Shown in pieces: positions 16,405 to 25,653 of a stretch of 64,000 nt of DNA. Below the pieces are notes generated by a model. That model was not told the origin of the DNA and made no database searches. It worked only from the letters and a program-made list of their open reading frames with translations. The DNA lies in the NCBI GenBank assembly GCA_035506275.1, contig DATJPT010000003.1:1-64000 (forward strand), given 5' to 3'. This stretch comes from Bacteroidota bacterium (GTDB lineage: Bacteria > Bacteroidota > Ignavibacteria > UBA10030 > UBA8401). Position 1 is the stretch's first letter, and every line of letters starts with the position of its first letter. The position numbers and the translations under genes are program-made.

Positions 16405-17001
16405 ATGACCGGAGCGATTACCCGCGACTGCATTGATCCAAAGCTCCTTCTCAACGCTTATCGCAACGGAATTTTTCCGATGGCGGAGAGCAAAGAAGGA
16501 GAGATCTATTGGTACGAGCCGAAGCTCCGGGCAGTGATTCCGCTCGACGGTTTGAAAGTGTCGCGAAGCCTTCGGCAGACGCTGAGGAAAAAAGTTTACG
16601 AGATTCGCTTTAACACCTCGTTCGAGCAGGTCATGCGCCTGTGCGCCGACCGCGAGGAAACATGGATTTCGGAAACGATCGTTCAAAGTTACTGTGAGCT
16701 TCAGCGCAGAGGGCATGCGTATTCGGTCGAAGCGTGGCACGACGGTGCGCTCGCCGGCGGCCTGTACGGAGTCGCACTCGGCGGAGCCTTTTTCGGAGAA
16801 TCGATGTTTAGCAGAATGAAGGACGCTTCGAAGTCGGTGCTTGTCGGCCTGGTCGAACGGCTCCGGCAGCAGCAGTTCGTGCTGCTCGATGCCCAGTTCA
16901 TGACGCCCCACTTGAGGAGTCTGGGCGCGGTCGAAATTACCCAGCGTGAATATCTAAGCCGCCTCCGGTCGTCGCTCCGCCTCGAGCGTTCGTTTTTATA
17001 G
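16405..17001 (+). CDS. aat: Leucyl/phenylalanyl-tRNA-protein transferase
   Basis: Aat adds Leu or Phe from charged tRNA to N-terminal Arg/Lys of proteins, creating N-degrons for ClpS/ClpAP. The 198-residue product has the family signatures: GIFPMAESKEGEIYWYEPKLRAVIPL at the N-terminus, the TWISETIVQSY motif, and the core SVEAWHDGALAGGLYGVALGGAFFGESMFSRMKDASK, then the LLDAQFMTPHLRSLGAVEI tail. It is cytoplasmic. It starts 14 bases after the CBS gene and is probably co-transcribed. Confidence 0.95.
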   Translation: MTGAITRDCIDPKLLLNAYRNGIFPMAESKEGEIYWYEPKLRAVIPLDGLKVSRSLRQTLRKKVYEIRFNTSFEQVMRLCADREETWISETIVQSYCELQRRGHAYSVEAWHDGALAGGLYGVALGGAFFGESMFSRMKDASKSVLVGLVERLRQQQFVLLDAQFMTPHLRSLGAVEITQREYLSRLRSSLRLERSFL

Positions 17002-17092
17002 CAGATGCATAGCCGAGATTTCAACACATATGGTTGCCTTAAATTAGCAATTCTTAATCCTTCATTTTCAAACTTTTAATTCTCTTTCATCC

Positions 17093-17986
17093 ATGTCATC
17101 AGTCATCATCGAAACCAATTTTTCCAGGCTCCGCTTCGTCAAGCGCGGCAAGGTCCGCGATATGTACGACGTCGGTGATTACTTTCTCATCGTCGCCACC
17201 GACCGTCTTTCGGCATACGATGTCGTCATGCCTCAGGGAATACCCGACAAAGGGAAGGTCCTCACGCAAATCTCGAAATACTGGTTCGACCTCACGAAGG
17301 GGATCATCAAGAACCATCTTGTCTCGACCAACGTCGATGATTTTCCGGCGGAGTGCCGGCCGTATGCGGAAGAGTTGCGCGGCCGCAGCATGCTGGTGAA
17401 AAAGACGCGCCCGCTCGGCGTCGAGTGCATCGTACGCGGCTACCTCTCCGGGTCCGGGTGGGCAGAATACCAGGAGGCGAAAAGCGTTTGCGGCATAGCG
17501 CTTCCTGCGGGACTTGTCGAAAGCTCCCGCCTTCCCTCGCCGATCTTCACTCCGTCCACGAAGGCTGAACTCGGCGTTCACGATGAAAACATCACCTACG
17601 AGGAAATGGTGAAGCTCGAAGGGGAAGCGGTCAGCAAGAAGGTCAAGGATATTGCGATCCGGATTTTCAACGAAGCGTCCCAGATCGCTGAAGCGAAAGG
17701 GATCATCATCGCCGATACGAAAATGGAATTCGGCATACTCAACGACGAGTTGATCCTCATCGACGAACTGTTGACTCCCGATTCCTCCCGGTTCTGGCCG
17801 AAAAGCAAGTATGTCCCGGGGGGAAGCCAGCCGAGCTTCGACAAACAATTTGTCCGCGATTACCTGACCTCGATAAAATTCAACAGACGGCCGCCGGGAC
17901 CGATGATGCCGGAGGAAATTATTCAGAAGACCGCTGCGTTATACAGAGAGGCGTTGCGGACGCTGACTGGAAAAAGCGTTGAATAA
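17093..17986 (+). CDS. purC: Phosphoribosylaminoimidazole-succinocarboxamide synthase
   Basis: PurC ligates aspartate to CAIR using ATP in de novo purine synthesis. At 297 residues this is the longer form of the family, with the opening [41 protein letters not shown], the SAICAR signature around [17 protein letters not shown], and [11 protein letters not shown] plus [15 protein letters not shown] at the ATP/Mg site. No purine riboswitch was seen in the 90-base upstream gap. No other pur gene is adjacent. Confidence 0.96.
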   Translation: MSSVIIETNFSRLRFVKRGKVRDMYDVGDYFLIVATDRLSAYDVVMPQGIPDKGKVLTQISKYWFDLTKGIIKNHLVSTNVDDFPAECRPYAEELRGRSMLVKKTRPLGVECIVRGYLSGSGWAEYQEAKSVCGIALPAGLVESSRLPSPIFTPSTKAELGVHDENITYEEMVKLEGEAVSKKVKDIAIRIFNEASQIAEAKGIIIADTKMEFGILNDELILIDELLTPDSSRFWPKSKYVPGGSQPSFDKQFVRDYLTSIKFNRRPPGPMMPEEIIQKTAALYREALRTLTGKSVE

Positions 17987-18066
17987 GTCATGAAGTCAAT
18001 TGAAGCCGGAACTGTTATCGTCCGCTGGCACCAAATATTCAGTCTACCACGTCCATACTATATCGC

Positions 18067-19170
18067 ATGAAATCACTTACTCAAGATAATGTGCTGGAGG
18101 CATTGCGCAGTGTGCATGACCCGGACCTTCGGAAAGATATCGTCGCTCTTAATTTTGTTAAAGATGTGAAGATCGCCGGGAACGATCTGCGCTTCACGAT
18201 CGAACTCACGACCCCGTCGTGTCCGGTGCGCGACGAATTGAAGGCCGAATCCGAAAAGGCGATTCGCTCAGCAATTTCAGGCGTCGGTGCGATCGACATT
18301 GCGATGACCTCGAACGTGACGTCGCGCCAGGCAGTCCAGCCGAGTCCATTGTTGACCGGGGTGAAGAATACGATCGCTGTGGCCAGCGGAAAAGGGGGCG
18401 TCGGCAAATCGACCGTTGCCGTCAACCTCGCAGTCGCGCTGGCGATGGACGGCGCGAGCGTGGGACTGATCGACTGTGATGTTTACGGACCGAGCATTCC
18501 GCTGATGTTCAATATCAACGAGAAGCCGAAGCTCCATAATCAAAAGCTGCAGCCGCTGGAAAAATACGGCGTGAAGGTGATGTCGATCGGCTTTCTGGTC
18601 GACCCGATGCAGGCGGTGATCTGGCGCGGACCGATGGCGAGCGGCGCGGTGCGCCAGTTCATGTCCGACGTGGACTGGGGAACGCTCGATTATCTGATCT
18701 TCGACATGCCACCGGGAACGGGAGATATTCAACTGACGCTGGTGCAGCAGATACCGTTGACGGGTGCTGTCATTGTCACGACGCCGCAGGAAATATCCCT
18801 CGCCGATGCGCGCAAGGGCCTGATGATGTTCAACAAGGTCAATGTGCCGATCCTCGGCATCATCGAAAATATGAGTTACTTCATCTGTTCCCACTGCGGC
18901 GCACGCGAAAATATTTTTGATGCAGGTGGAGGAGCGAAAGCGTCGAAAGAGTTGGGCGTTCCGTTCCTTGGAGAAATTCCGATCGATACGAACATCCGGA
19001 TCGGCGGCGATGTCGGACGGCCTATCGTAGAGTCCGACCCGAAGAGCGCTCAGTCGAAGATCATTGCACAGATCGCGCGCAACCTTGCGGCGCAAATCAG
19101 CATCAAAAATCTGACGCAGTCTTCGGCTCCGTCGATCGAGATTTCTTTAGGGACTGCACAGGCAAACTGA
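18067..19170 (+). CDS. apbC: Mrp/ApbC family Fe-S cluster carrier ATPase
   Basis: A P-loop ATPase that binds and transfers 4Fe-4S clusters to apo-proteins in the cytoplasm. 367 residues: an N-terminal MIP18/DUF59 domain (about 5-80), the deviant Walker A of the MinD class (ASGKGGVGKST, about 107-117), Walker B region DYLIFDMPPGTGD, and the cluster-binding CxxC in YFICSHCGARE (about 280). The downstream nfu-like gene overlaps its stop codon (TGATG), indicating a coupled Fe-S delivery module. The symbol mrp is equally used for this family. Confidence 0.94.
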   Translation: MKSLTQDNVLEALRSVHDPDLRKDIVALNFVKDVKIAGNDLRFTIELTTPSCPVRDELKAESEKAIRSAISGVGAIDIAMTSNVTSRQAVQPSPLLTGVKNTIAVASGKGGVGKSTVAVNLAVALAMDGASVGLIDCDVYGPSIPLMFNINEKPKLHNQKLQPLEKYGVKVMSIGFLVDPMQAVIWRGPMASGAVRQFMSDVDWGTLDYLIFDMPPGTGDIQLTLVQQIPLTGAVIVTTPQEISLADARKGLMMFNKVNVPILGIIENMSYFICSHCGARENIFDAGGGAKASKELGVPFLGEIPIDTNIRIGGDVGRPIVESDPKSAQSKIIAQIARNLAAQISIKNLTQSSAPSIEISLGTAQAN

Positions 19171-19397
19171 TGGAAGAAAAAGTCTTGTCGACCCTGGGGC
19201 GTGTCCGTCCGTATTTGCAGATAGATGGCGGGGATGTAGAGCTTGTAAAGGTCTCCCCCGACGGGATCGTCGAGGTAAAGCTCGTGGGTGCGTGCGCATC
19301 ATGTCCGATGTCGATCATGACATTGCGCGGCGGAATCGAGCGGGCGTTGATGCTGGAAATTCCTGAAGTGCGTAGAGTTGAGGCGGTTAACGGTTGA
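19170..19397 (+). CDS. Nfu-type Fe-S scaffold domain protein
   Basis: 75 residues comprising only the NifU C-terminal domain: LGRVRPYLQIDGGDVELVKV, then GACASCPMSIMTLRGGIERAL with the CxxC pair that ligates the shared 4Fe-4S cluster, and ending VRRVEAVNG. It probably acts as a cluster carrier working with the Mrp ATPase encoded immediately upstream, to which it is translationally coupled. Confidence 0.93.
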   Translation: MEEKVLSTLGRVRPYLQIDGGDVELVKVSPDGIVEVKLVGACASCPMSIMTLRGGIERALMLEIPEVRRVEAVNG

Positions 19398-19477
19398 GAA
19401 TATTTTATCGCGCACGCACATGGCCGCTAGAACTTCTGTTCCAAAAGACATGGTGAGAGCCTTCGTGGCCGATCTTC

Positions 19478-20146
19478 CTAATGCTTTAGCTTCACGTCGA
19501 AAACTTTCCTATCCTTGATCTGCACGATCCTTCCCTGAGCTTTCCTGACCAGATCATAATTGTGCGTTGCCATCAGCACGGCTGTTCCTTTTGCATTGAT
19601 ATCTTTCAATAATCGCAGAATTTCGAGCGATGTCGAGGGGTCAAGGTTCCCCGTGGGCTCGTCGGCCAGCAACAGGATCGGTTCGTTCACGAGCGCCCGT
19701 GCGATCGCAACACGCTGCTGTTCTCCACCGGAGAGCTGATGCGGCATACTGTTCCGTTTATGGCTCAACCCTACGTTCGCGAGAACGTTCAACACTTTCT
19801 TTTTGATGTCTGTCGAGCGCACGTTCGTGACGTACAGGGAAAAGGCGACGTTGTCGTAGACTGAACGGTCCTCCAGCAGCTTAAAATCCTGGAAGACAAT
19901 GCCGAGCTTCCTTCTCAACAACGGGATCTGTTTTGACGTGATCCCGCTCGACGAGAACTTTCCGACCGTGACCGTGCCGGAATCGGGGAACAGATCCATG
20001 TAAAGGAGCCGCAGCAGCGTGCTCTTGCCGCTCCCGGTCGTGCCGACGAGGGAAACGAATTCCCCCGCATCGATCTCGAGGCCGACGCGGTCGAGGACTG
20101 CCTGCTTGCTGAACGAAACGGTAACGTTGGAAAGGCGAACCATCAT
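19478..20146 (-). CDS. ftsE: FtsE-like ABC transporter ATP-binding protein
   Basis: A 222-residue ATPase with Walker [10 protein letters not shown] (about 36-44), the Q-loop FQDFKLL, ABC signature [15 protein letters not shown] (about 138-152), Walker [13 protein letters not shown] and the H-loop ATHNYD. The best match by motif is FtsE, which with FtsX activates cell-wall hydrolases at division. FtsX is not next to it in this window, so a LolD/MacB-type role cannot be excluded. It follows pdxA with a 20-base gap at the end of a four-gene minus-strand operon. Confidence 0.85.
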   Translation of the reverse strand: MMVRLSNVTVSFSKQAVLDRVGLEIDAGEFVSLVGTTGSGKSTLLRLLYMDLFPDSGTVTVGKFSSSGITSKQIPLLRRKLGIVFQDFKLLEDRSVYDNVAFSLYVTNVRSTDIKKKVLNVLANVGLSHKRNSMPHQLSGGEQQRVAIARALVNEPILLLADEPTGNLDPSTSLEILRLLKDINAKGTAVLMATHNYDLVRKAQGRIVQIKDRKVFDVKLKH

Positions 20147-20166
20147 GAAGGCCGACAGGTTGAGTA

Positions 20167-21162
20167 TTATTTCTTTCTGTTGAGAACGATTGTCCGCGCC
20201 AGCTGGATCGCGGCATTCATGCTTCGCGGGTCTGCGATACCCTTGCCGGCAATATTGAACGCCGTCCCGTGGTCGGGGGACGTTCTGATGATATTCAATC
20301 CTGCAGAAAAATTCACCCCTTCATTGAAGCCGGTCATTTTCAAAGGGATCAGGCCCTGGTCGTGGTACATCGCCAGCACCGCATCATATTTCTTCTGTTC
20401 CGATGTTGCAAAAAATCCGTCAGCAGGAAAAGGGCCCGATGCGTTGATGCCTTTCTCTTTCGCTTTCAGGATGGCCGGTTCAATCACCTCTATTTCTTCA
20501 AGCCCGATCGCGCCATGCTCGCCTGCGTGCGGGTTGAGCGCCAGAACGGCAATGGAGGGCATCGCGATCCGGAAATCTCTTTTCAGCGATGCATCGATCG
20601 TCTCGAGCTTGTCGATGATCCGCTCCGCAAAAATATTTTCGGAAACTTTTTGGATCGGAATGTGGATCGTCGCGAGACCGACGCGGAAGGATTTTGCGAT
20701 CAGCATCATCGTCACGCGGTTAGACCGGCTCAGCATCGCCAGCATTTCCGTCTGCCCCGGAAAGTTGTAGCCCGCAATGTGGAGCGATTCCTTCGACACC
20801 GGTCCGGTCACCAGCGCATCGACCTCTCCGTCGAGGCACATGCGGACGCTCCGTTCGACCGCCATTCCCGCGCAGATGCCGGCGTCGGGAGCCGCTTTCC
20901 CGATCTGAAGATTTTTCGCCGTGCCGTTGTAGGCATTGATCACCGGTACGGCGTTCGCCGCCACACGTTCCTTCGGCGACTGCACAGCAACGAGCTTCTT
21001 TTTGGTCTTCAGCCTTTTAGCGTAGTAATCGAAGACCTCCAATGAACCGACGAGAACCGGTTCAATGGTCTTGAGGAGGGGAGCGTTGTCAATATTTTTA
21101 AGGATAACTTCGGGTGCAATGCCGTTAAAGTCTCCGATGGTAAGCGCAATGCGAGGCTTCAT
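20167..21162 (-). CDS. pdxA: 4-hydroxythreonine-4-phosphate dehydrogenase
   Basis: PdxA oxidises 4-phosphohydroxy-L-threonine on the way to pyridoxal 5'-phosphate. 331 residues with the family opening ITIGDFNGIAPEVILKN, the DALVTGPVSKESLHIAGYNFPGQTEMLA core with a metal-ligand His, LNPHAGEHGAIGLEE, and MYHDQGLIPLKM plus IIRTSPDHGTAFNIAGKG at the metal/substrate site. The start codon overlaps the stop of the GWxTD gene (ATGA). Confidence 0.96.
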   Translation of the reverse strand: MKPRIALTIGDFNGIAPEVILKNIDNAPLLKTIEPVLVGSLEVFDYYAKRLKTKKKLVAVQSPKERVAANAVPVINAYNGTAKNLQIGKAAPDAGICAGMAVERSVRMCLDGEVDALVTGPVSKESLHIAGYNFPGQTEMLAMLSRSNRVTMMLIAKSFRVGLATIHIPIQKVSENIFAERIIDKLETIDASLKRDFRIAMPSIAVLALNPHAGEHGAIGLEEIEVIEPAILKAKEKGINASGPFPADGFFATSEQKKYDAVLAMYHDQGLIPLKMTGFNEGVNFSAGLNIIRTSPDHGTAFNIAGKGIADPRSMNAAIQLARTIVLNRKK

Positions 21163-22562
21163 CTGGTTCCGGATTCGATAAGTTTATAGTTCCCCTGGCG
21201 GCTCGGGTCTTCGAAAATGAATTGTTTGTTGAGCGAAGCATAGATCCAGGTTTCCCTCGGCGGTCCCCCCGGCGCGAGCGAGCGCTCAATGCTCGAGGGC
21301 TTGCCGTAGAGAATATAGACCTTGCCGCGGTCGGTCAGGACTCCGTTCTCTTCCTTGAGGGTCCTGAAATTTGAAAATGCATAATCAACTCTCCGGAAAT
21401 AAACCGCCATCATCTCATTATACGCCGAACCCTGTACCGTATTCCGTTTCGCCCAAAAATCTTCGAACTTCTTGATCCTGCTTTCCCTGTTTCCGCTTCG
21501 GAGGTCGTCGTATTCGCTGTCGGTCGTTATGTATCTCATTGCCGTGACGGCAAAATCCAAATCGTACAATGATAACGGCATGTCCGTCCAGCGGACTGAA
21601 AATTCTTTGTTGACCGTTGCCGTGTCTCCGGCGGATATATGGATGTGCGCAGCATAGCGTCCTTGTCTCAGGCGGGAGGTGGCAAGAGGAAAATATACCG
21701 TTTCCATCGTCGCGCTGGAATCCAAGACATATTCCACTTTTTCCCCCGTTGTTTGTGCAAGCCGGAGTATGGCGTGGTGAAAAACGGCTGCGGCGGCCGC
21801 AGTATCTTCCTGGACGATCGTGCGATTGCTTCCTTCTGGAAGGAATTTTGTGAGCGAGTATCTCACGGAGGGAACCGCATCTCCGTCTTTCAGCGTGAGA
21901 AGGGTCCCGGCGTTCTTGGAAAGCTGCGAGGAATTGTTATCGTTGAGAGCCGCAAATCTTTTCACCTCGGCCGGATCCCCGACAGGTTCAACGAAGAGAG
22001 GCGTCGACTGGACCAGCTCACTTGCGCGGAACGAAGCGACACGCATGATTTGCTTTCGATCGCCGAATTCACGCCGCGATTCCTTGTCCTCCAGATGATA
22101 GAGGGAGGTAAATCGCCCCGGGTGAACGACAAAGGAGGCAGCCCCCTGGTAGTAATGAAGCCGCAGCTGCGTGCTTTCGTTGTCGTCCGATTGTAAGCTG
22201 ATCGCCTGCACTTTGCGCGATACCGACGTGTCGGTGGAATCGATAAGCTCGATGAGAAGCTCCCCGTGAGCGCGGTATAACGGCCCGTCGGCCGAGAAAT
22301 CTCGCGTAAAGACAAAAAAATCGTACCGTACTCGGTAGAGGATGTCCACCCTCACCATTCCCGAATCGGCGGCGAACATGTGGGATTCAAAGTTGATGAC
22401 ATCCTGGCCGGATTGTTCCCTTGACCGGGATTCGTCTCCATACCGTTCCCGTGAACGATCTTCCTCTTGGGATCGAAGCTGACAAAGGCTTCCCCAAAGA
22501 GAGAGCAATGAGACCACGGCAAAAAAAAGACCGATCCAGCGTCTACGTAAGTTTAAGGTCAT
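21159..22562 (-). CDS. GWxTD-domain protein, exported
   Basis: 467 residues starting with a basic, hydrophobic export signal (about 1-32). The N-terminal two thirds form beta-rich repeats of unknown role. The C-terminus (about 345-460) matches the GWxTD domain confined mainly to FCB-group bacteria: SRIKKFEDFWAKRNTV, AYNEMMAVYFRRVDYA, and GVLTDRGKVYILYGKP where the name-giving motif is GVLTD rather than GWxTD. It lies between glcD-like and pdxA with overlaps on both sides, so it is co-transcribed. Function unknown. Confidence 0.88.
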   Translation of the reverse strand: MTLNLRRRWIGLFFAVVSLLSLWGSLCQLRSQEEDRSRERYGDESRSREQSGQDVINFESHMFAADSGMVRVDILYRVRYDFFVFTRDFSADGPLYRAHGELLIELIDSTDTSVSRKVQAISLQSDDNESTQLRLHYYQGAASFVVHPGRFTSLYHLEDKESRREFGDRKQIMRVASFRASELVQSTPLFVEPVGDPAEVKRFAALNDNNSSQLSKNAGTLLTLKDGDAVPSVRYSLTKFLPEGSNRTIVQEDTAAAAAVFHHAILRLAQTTGEKVEYVLDSSATMETVYFPLATSRLRQGRYAAHIHISAGDTATVNKEFSVRWTDMPLSLYDLDFAVTAMRYITTDSEYDDLRSGNRESRIKKFEDFWAKRNTVQGSAYNEMMAVYFRRVDYAFSNFRTLKEENGVLTDRGKVYILYGKPSSIERSLAPGGPPRETWIYASLNKQFIFEDPSRQGNYKLIESGTR

Positions 22563-24114
22563 GGAGAAAAACCCTGTCCTGCCTGCCGATTATTTTTTGT
22601 GGATTGAGAATGTTCTGCGGGTCGAGCGTTTGCTTGATTTCCTTGAATATGCCGTATACTTCCGGGCCGAATGCCTGCTCTAAAAAGGGCGTCCGGACAA
22701 AACCGTCGCCATGTTCGGCCGACAGGACCCCGCCGAGCTTGATGATAAGCTCGAAGATCTCCTGTGTCGCCTGGTCGATCCGCTCTCTTCCGGATTCCGT
22801 CGTGAGTTCTCCGAAAGTGGAGCAATGGATATGCCCCATTCCGGCATGTCCATAGACCGTGAAAAGGATGGAGTACTTGTCGAGAATTCTCTTCAGACCG
22901 TTGATGTACTCGGGAAGATTGTGAAGCGGCACTGCTCCGTCTTCTACCGTCGAAATTTTATGTTCATGGGTCGGGAGATGGTTGATCATGTCCGAAACCG
23001 TCTCGCGGACCATCCAGAGCGACCGGCGTTCGTCGTCGGTCTTCAGCGTGATCCAGTCGCTGAGAACGTTCGCTCGTTGCAGCGCCTCGCGAAGCGCGGC
23101 TGCCTCGTTTTGCATTCCCGCCGCATCATCCCCCTCAAATTCAATCAGAAGCATCGTCTGAAATTCCCGGTCGATGAACCGGTCGCTCGTCGGGCTTAAA
23201 CCTTTGCCAACATCCGTATACGATTTATCGAGCAGCTCAAGAGCGGCGGGGGAGAATCTGCGGGCAATATGAATTGCCTCCGCCGTTGTTTGGTATGAAT
23301 CAAAATATGCGGCGGCAGCGACGGCGGCTTTCGGCACAGGGAGAATATTCAACGTTGCTTCGGTGACGATCGCAAGGGTCCCTTCGGAACCACAGACCAG
23401 ACGTGTCGCGTCAAAATGTCCCCCTTGGAGGGCTTCAAAAATATTGTATCCGCTCGAATATTTTTCTACCGACGGTTTGTGCTTCTCGATGGTTTGCCGA
23501 TGTGTGGAAAGGATATCCTTCACCCGTGAGAACCGCACCGAACCTTCAGCGCTTAGACGGTTGTTCTCTTCGTTTGGATTAATGACGGCGGTATCGCCGT
23601 TCGAAAGGACCGTCGTCAGGCTTTTGATCTGGTTTTTTGTCGAGCCATACTTCAGGCCGTGAGCCCCCGCGGCGTTAGTGGCGACGATGCCGCCGACGGT
23701 GCACAGCTTCGTGCTTTGAGGATCGACCGGATAAAATTGTCCGATCGGAAGGAGGAGATTGTTGACGTCATTGAGGATACACCCTGCCTCGGCCGTGACA
23801 GAAGCGGTCTCTGTCGAAATCCGCCTGACGTGGTTCATATGTTTCGTGAAATCAAGAACCACTCCGAATCCCACAGCTTGTCCAACCAGGCCCGAGCCCC
23901 CCCCTCTTGGTATGACAGCGATCTCATGTTCGGAACAAACGCGAACGGATTGTTGAACGTCATCGATGGTCTTCGGCGCGATGACACCGATCGGCATTAC
24001 CCTATACATGCACGTCGCGGTGCTGTACTCCGTCCGCCTGCCGACATCGAACCAGACCTCACCTGAAATTCGACTGCGCAATTCTCGTTCGACGGATTGA
24101 AATTGAGAGTACAT
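22543..24114 (-). CDS. glcD: GlcD-like FAD-linked oxidase (glycolate/D-lactate dehydrogenase)
   Basis: 523 residues from the ATG at 24114. A longer frame reaches 24252 but only by reading through a dispersed repeat, so I reject it. The FAD-binding PCMH domain (about 40-220) includes VIPRGGGSGLVGQA and NAAGAHGLKYGSTKNQI. The FAD-oxidase C-terminal domain follows with YGHAGMGHIHCS and LSAEHGDGFVRTPFLEQAFG. Proteins of this type oxidise D-lactate or glycolate and pass electrons to quinones or a partner subunit. No GlcE/GlcF or FeS subunit is adjacent, so the natural acceptor is unclear. First gene of the glcD-GWxTD-pdxA-ftsE operon. Confidence 0.88.
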   Translation of the reverse strand: MYSQFQSVERELRSRISGEVWFDVGRRTEYSTATCMYRVMPIGVIAPKTIDDVQQSVRVCSEHEIAVIPRGGGSGLVGQAVGFGVVLDFTKHMNHVRRISTETASVTAEAGCILNDVNNLLLPIGQFYPVDPQSTKLCTVGGIVATNAAGAHGLKYGSTKNQIKSLTTVLSNGDTAVINPNEENNRLSAEGSVRFSRVKDILSTHRQTIEKHKPSVEKYSSGYNIFEALQGGHFDATRLVCGSEGTLAIVTEATLNILPVPKAAVAAAAYFDSYQTTAEAIHIARRFSPAALELLDKSYTDVGKGLSPTSDRFIDREFQTMLLIEFEGDDAAGMQNEAAALREALQRANVLSDWITLKTDDERRSLWMVRETVSDMINHLPTHEHKISTVEDGAVPLHNLPEYINGLKRILDKYSILFTVYGHAGMGHIHCSTFGELTTESGRERIDQATQEIFELIIKLGGVLSAEHGDGFVRTPFLEQAFGPEVYGIFKEIKQTLDPQNILNPQKIIGRQDRVFLHDLKLT

Positions 24115-24191
24115 AAATAAAAGATAGAAAGATGGCGCCGTAAACGCAAGGCAAGATCCACACCGGCGGGACTCATTGTTGAGCAAATGCC

Positions 24192-24246
24192 GGTCAGACA
24201 CTCCTGTCTGACCTTTTACGCGGAGAGGCAGGAATGCCTGTCCTGC
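24192..24246. repeat. Dispersed double-hairpin repeat, copy 2
   Basis: GGTCAGACA-CTCC-TGTCTGACC is a perfect 9-base stem. It is followed by AGGCAGGAATGCCT and TCCTGC, the same two-hairpin unit as at 11110-11162. It lies between serA and the glcD-like gene. A spurious N-terminal extension of the latter translates through it. Confidence 0.75.
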
Positions 24247-24305
24247 AAACATGGATTTCGAACTGGGTCACCGCCGCCGCGCGCGCGATATCTCTCCGGC
24301 AAAAC

Positions 24306-24337
24306 AAAAAAAGGTGATGTGTGAGCATCACCTTTTT
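24306..24337 (-). terminator. Rho-independent terminator of serA
   Basis: Stem GGTGATG/CATCACC (24313-24319 and 24326-24332) with a 6-base loop, flanked by A-run and T-run, so it could act on both strands. Read on the minus strand it follows the serA stop codon by about 25 bases. Confidence 0.85.
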
Positions 24338-24362
24338 GGATCGATGAGTATGCGTATCGCTC

Positions 24363-25562
24363 TTAAAGCCCGATCAACGACACCTGAATGATCTCGTCTC
24401 CTCTCTTCCGGATCTCGCTGAGAATATCATCGGAAGGACGCGAGTCGAGTTTCATCGTGCAGCATGCCGTCTGCTGTCCTTCAAAGATCACGTTCTCTAT
24501 TTCCTGAACGTTGATCTTCGAGGTCTTCAGATACTCGAGCACGTTGGCGAGGACGCCCGGTTTGTCGAAGTGGCGGACCACGAGTTCCCATTTTGCGGCG
24601 GTCTTCTTCGCTCGGTTCACCCAATTCCGGACGGTCCCGTGATGGATGTATTCGCCGATGATGGAGACGGCTTCGGCTGCAACGGCATTCTGCGCCTGGT
24701 TCGTGGACGCGCCGATGTGGTGCGTTCCGTACACTCCGGCCATCGACGCCAGCGGATGGGAGAACGGCCCGCTTTTTTCTTCCGGCTCGTTCGAAAACAC
24801 GTCCGCGCCGACCTTCAGCGTTCCTGCCGTCACCGCTTCGCGCAAGGCCGCTTCATCCACGACCTCGGCACGGGAGGTATTCAGGAAAATTGTGCCCGGT
24901 TTCATCACTTGAATGATGCTTTTGTTGATCAGATTGCGCGTCTCGGGCTTCAATGCCACGTGGATGGAAATGATGTTGCATTGGGGGACGAGCGCTTCGA
25001 CCGACGGTGCGTATTCGATCTCCAATTTTTCGGCTTTCTCCGGCGTCAGCGAACGCGACCAAGCGATCACATGGAGGCCGAACGCTTTTGCACGGATAAT
25101 CACTTCTTTGCCGATCTGTCCCACGCCGATAATGCCGATGGTCTTGCCGAAAATGCCGTCAGCTTTCGAGTACTCGCTCTTGTTCCATTTGTTGTTCCGC
25201 AGATCGGTCACGTTTTCCACGACACGTCTGTCGAGAGATAGAAGGAGCGCCATCGTCAATTCCGCAACGGCGATGGAGTTCTTCCCGGGGCAGTTCGCAA
25301 CATAAATACCCCGTGCGTTTGCCGCTTTCACGTCGATGGTGTTGACGCCGGCTCCCGCGCGGATGATCAGGCTGAGGTTCTTGCCCGCATTGATGCAGTC
25401 GGCATGAACTTCGGTGGAACGGACTATAAGAATGGAGGCGTCACCGATGTTTGCTGCGAGCTCTTCCGCTTTGAGTTTCGGTTTATACTGAGCTTCGACG
25501 CCGAGGTTTGAAATATCTGAGATGTATGACTGGGGGAATGAATCTGCGATGAGAATTTTCAT
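24363..25562 (-). CDS. serA: D-3-phosphoglycerate dehydrogenase
   Basis: First step of serine synthesis, oxidising 3-phosphoglycerate with NAD+. 399 residues: substrate domain halves around a Rossmann NAD domain (IGIIGVGQIGKEVI, about 139-152), catalytic Arg/Glu region LNTSRAEVVDE and NEPEE, and the catalytic His in GVYGTHHIGAST. A C-terminal ACT domain (about 325-399, WELVVRHFDKPGVLANVLEYL) suggests serine feedback control. It is preceded by an upstream GGAACG ribosome site and followed by a strong terminator. It ends a run of minus-strand genes starting at nrnA. Confidence 0.94.
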   Translation of the reverse strand: MKILIADSFPQSYISDISNLGVEAQYKPKLKAEELAANIGDASILIVRSTEVHADCINAGKNLSLIIRAGAGVNTIDVKAANARGIYVANCPGKNSIAVAELTMALLLSLDRRVVENVTDLRNNKWNKSEYSKADGIFGKTIGIIGVGQIGKEVIIRAKAFGLHVIAWSRSLTPEKAEKLEIEYAPSVEALVPQCNIISIHVALKPETRNLINKSIIQVMKPGTIFLNTSRAEVVDEAALREAVTAGTLKVGADVFSNEPEEKSGPFSHPLASMAGVYGTHHIGASTNQAQNAVAAEAVSIIGEYIHHGTVRNWVNRAKKTAAKWELVVRHFDKPGVLANVLEYLKTSKINVQEIENVIFEGQQTACCTMKLDSRPSDDILSEIRKRGDEIIQVSLIGL

Positions 25563-25653
25563 GGAACGTTCCTTTCACTAAAAAAGATTTAATGAAAGGT
25601 AACGTACATTTGGTCAATTATCAATGAACAATCAACAATGAGTCAGCGGGCCG

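Noticed and set aside
17002-17092. Purine riboswitch before purC
   Set aside because: The 90-base leader has no aptamer-like paired elements that I could recognise.
24115-24252. N-terminal extension of the glcD-like protein
   Set aside because: It reads through the double-hairpin repeat, and the homologous protein begins at 24114.
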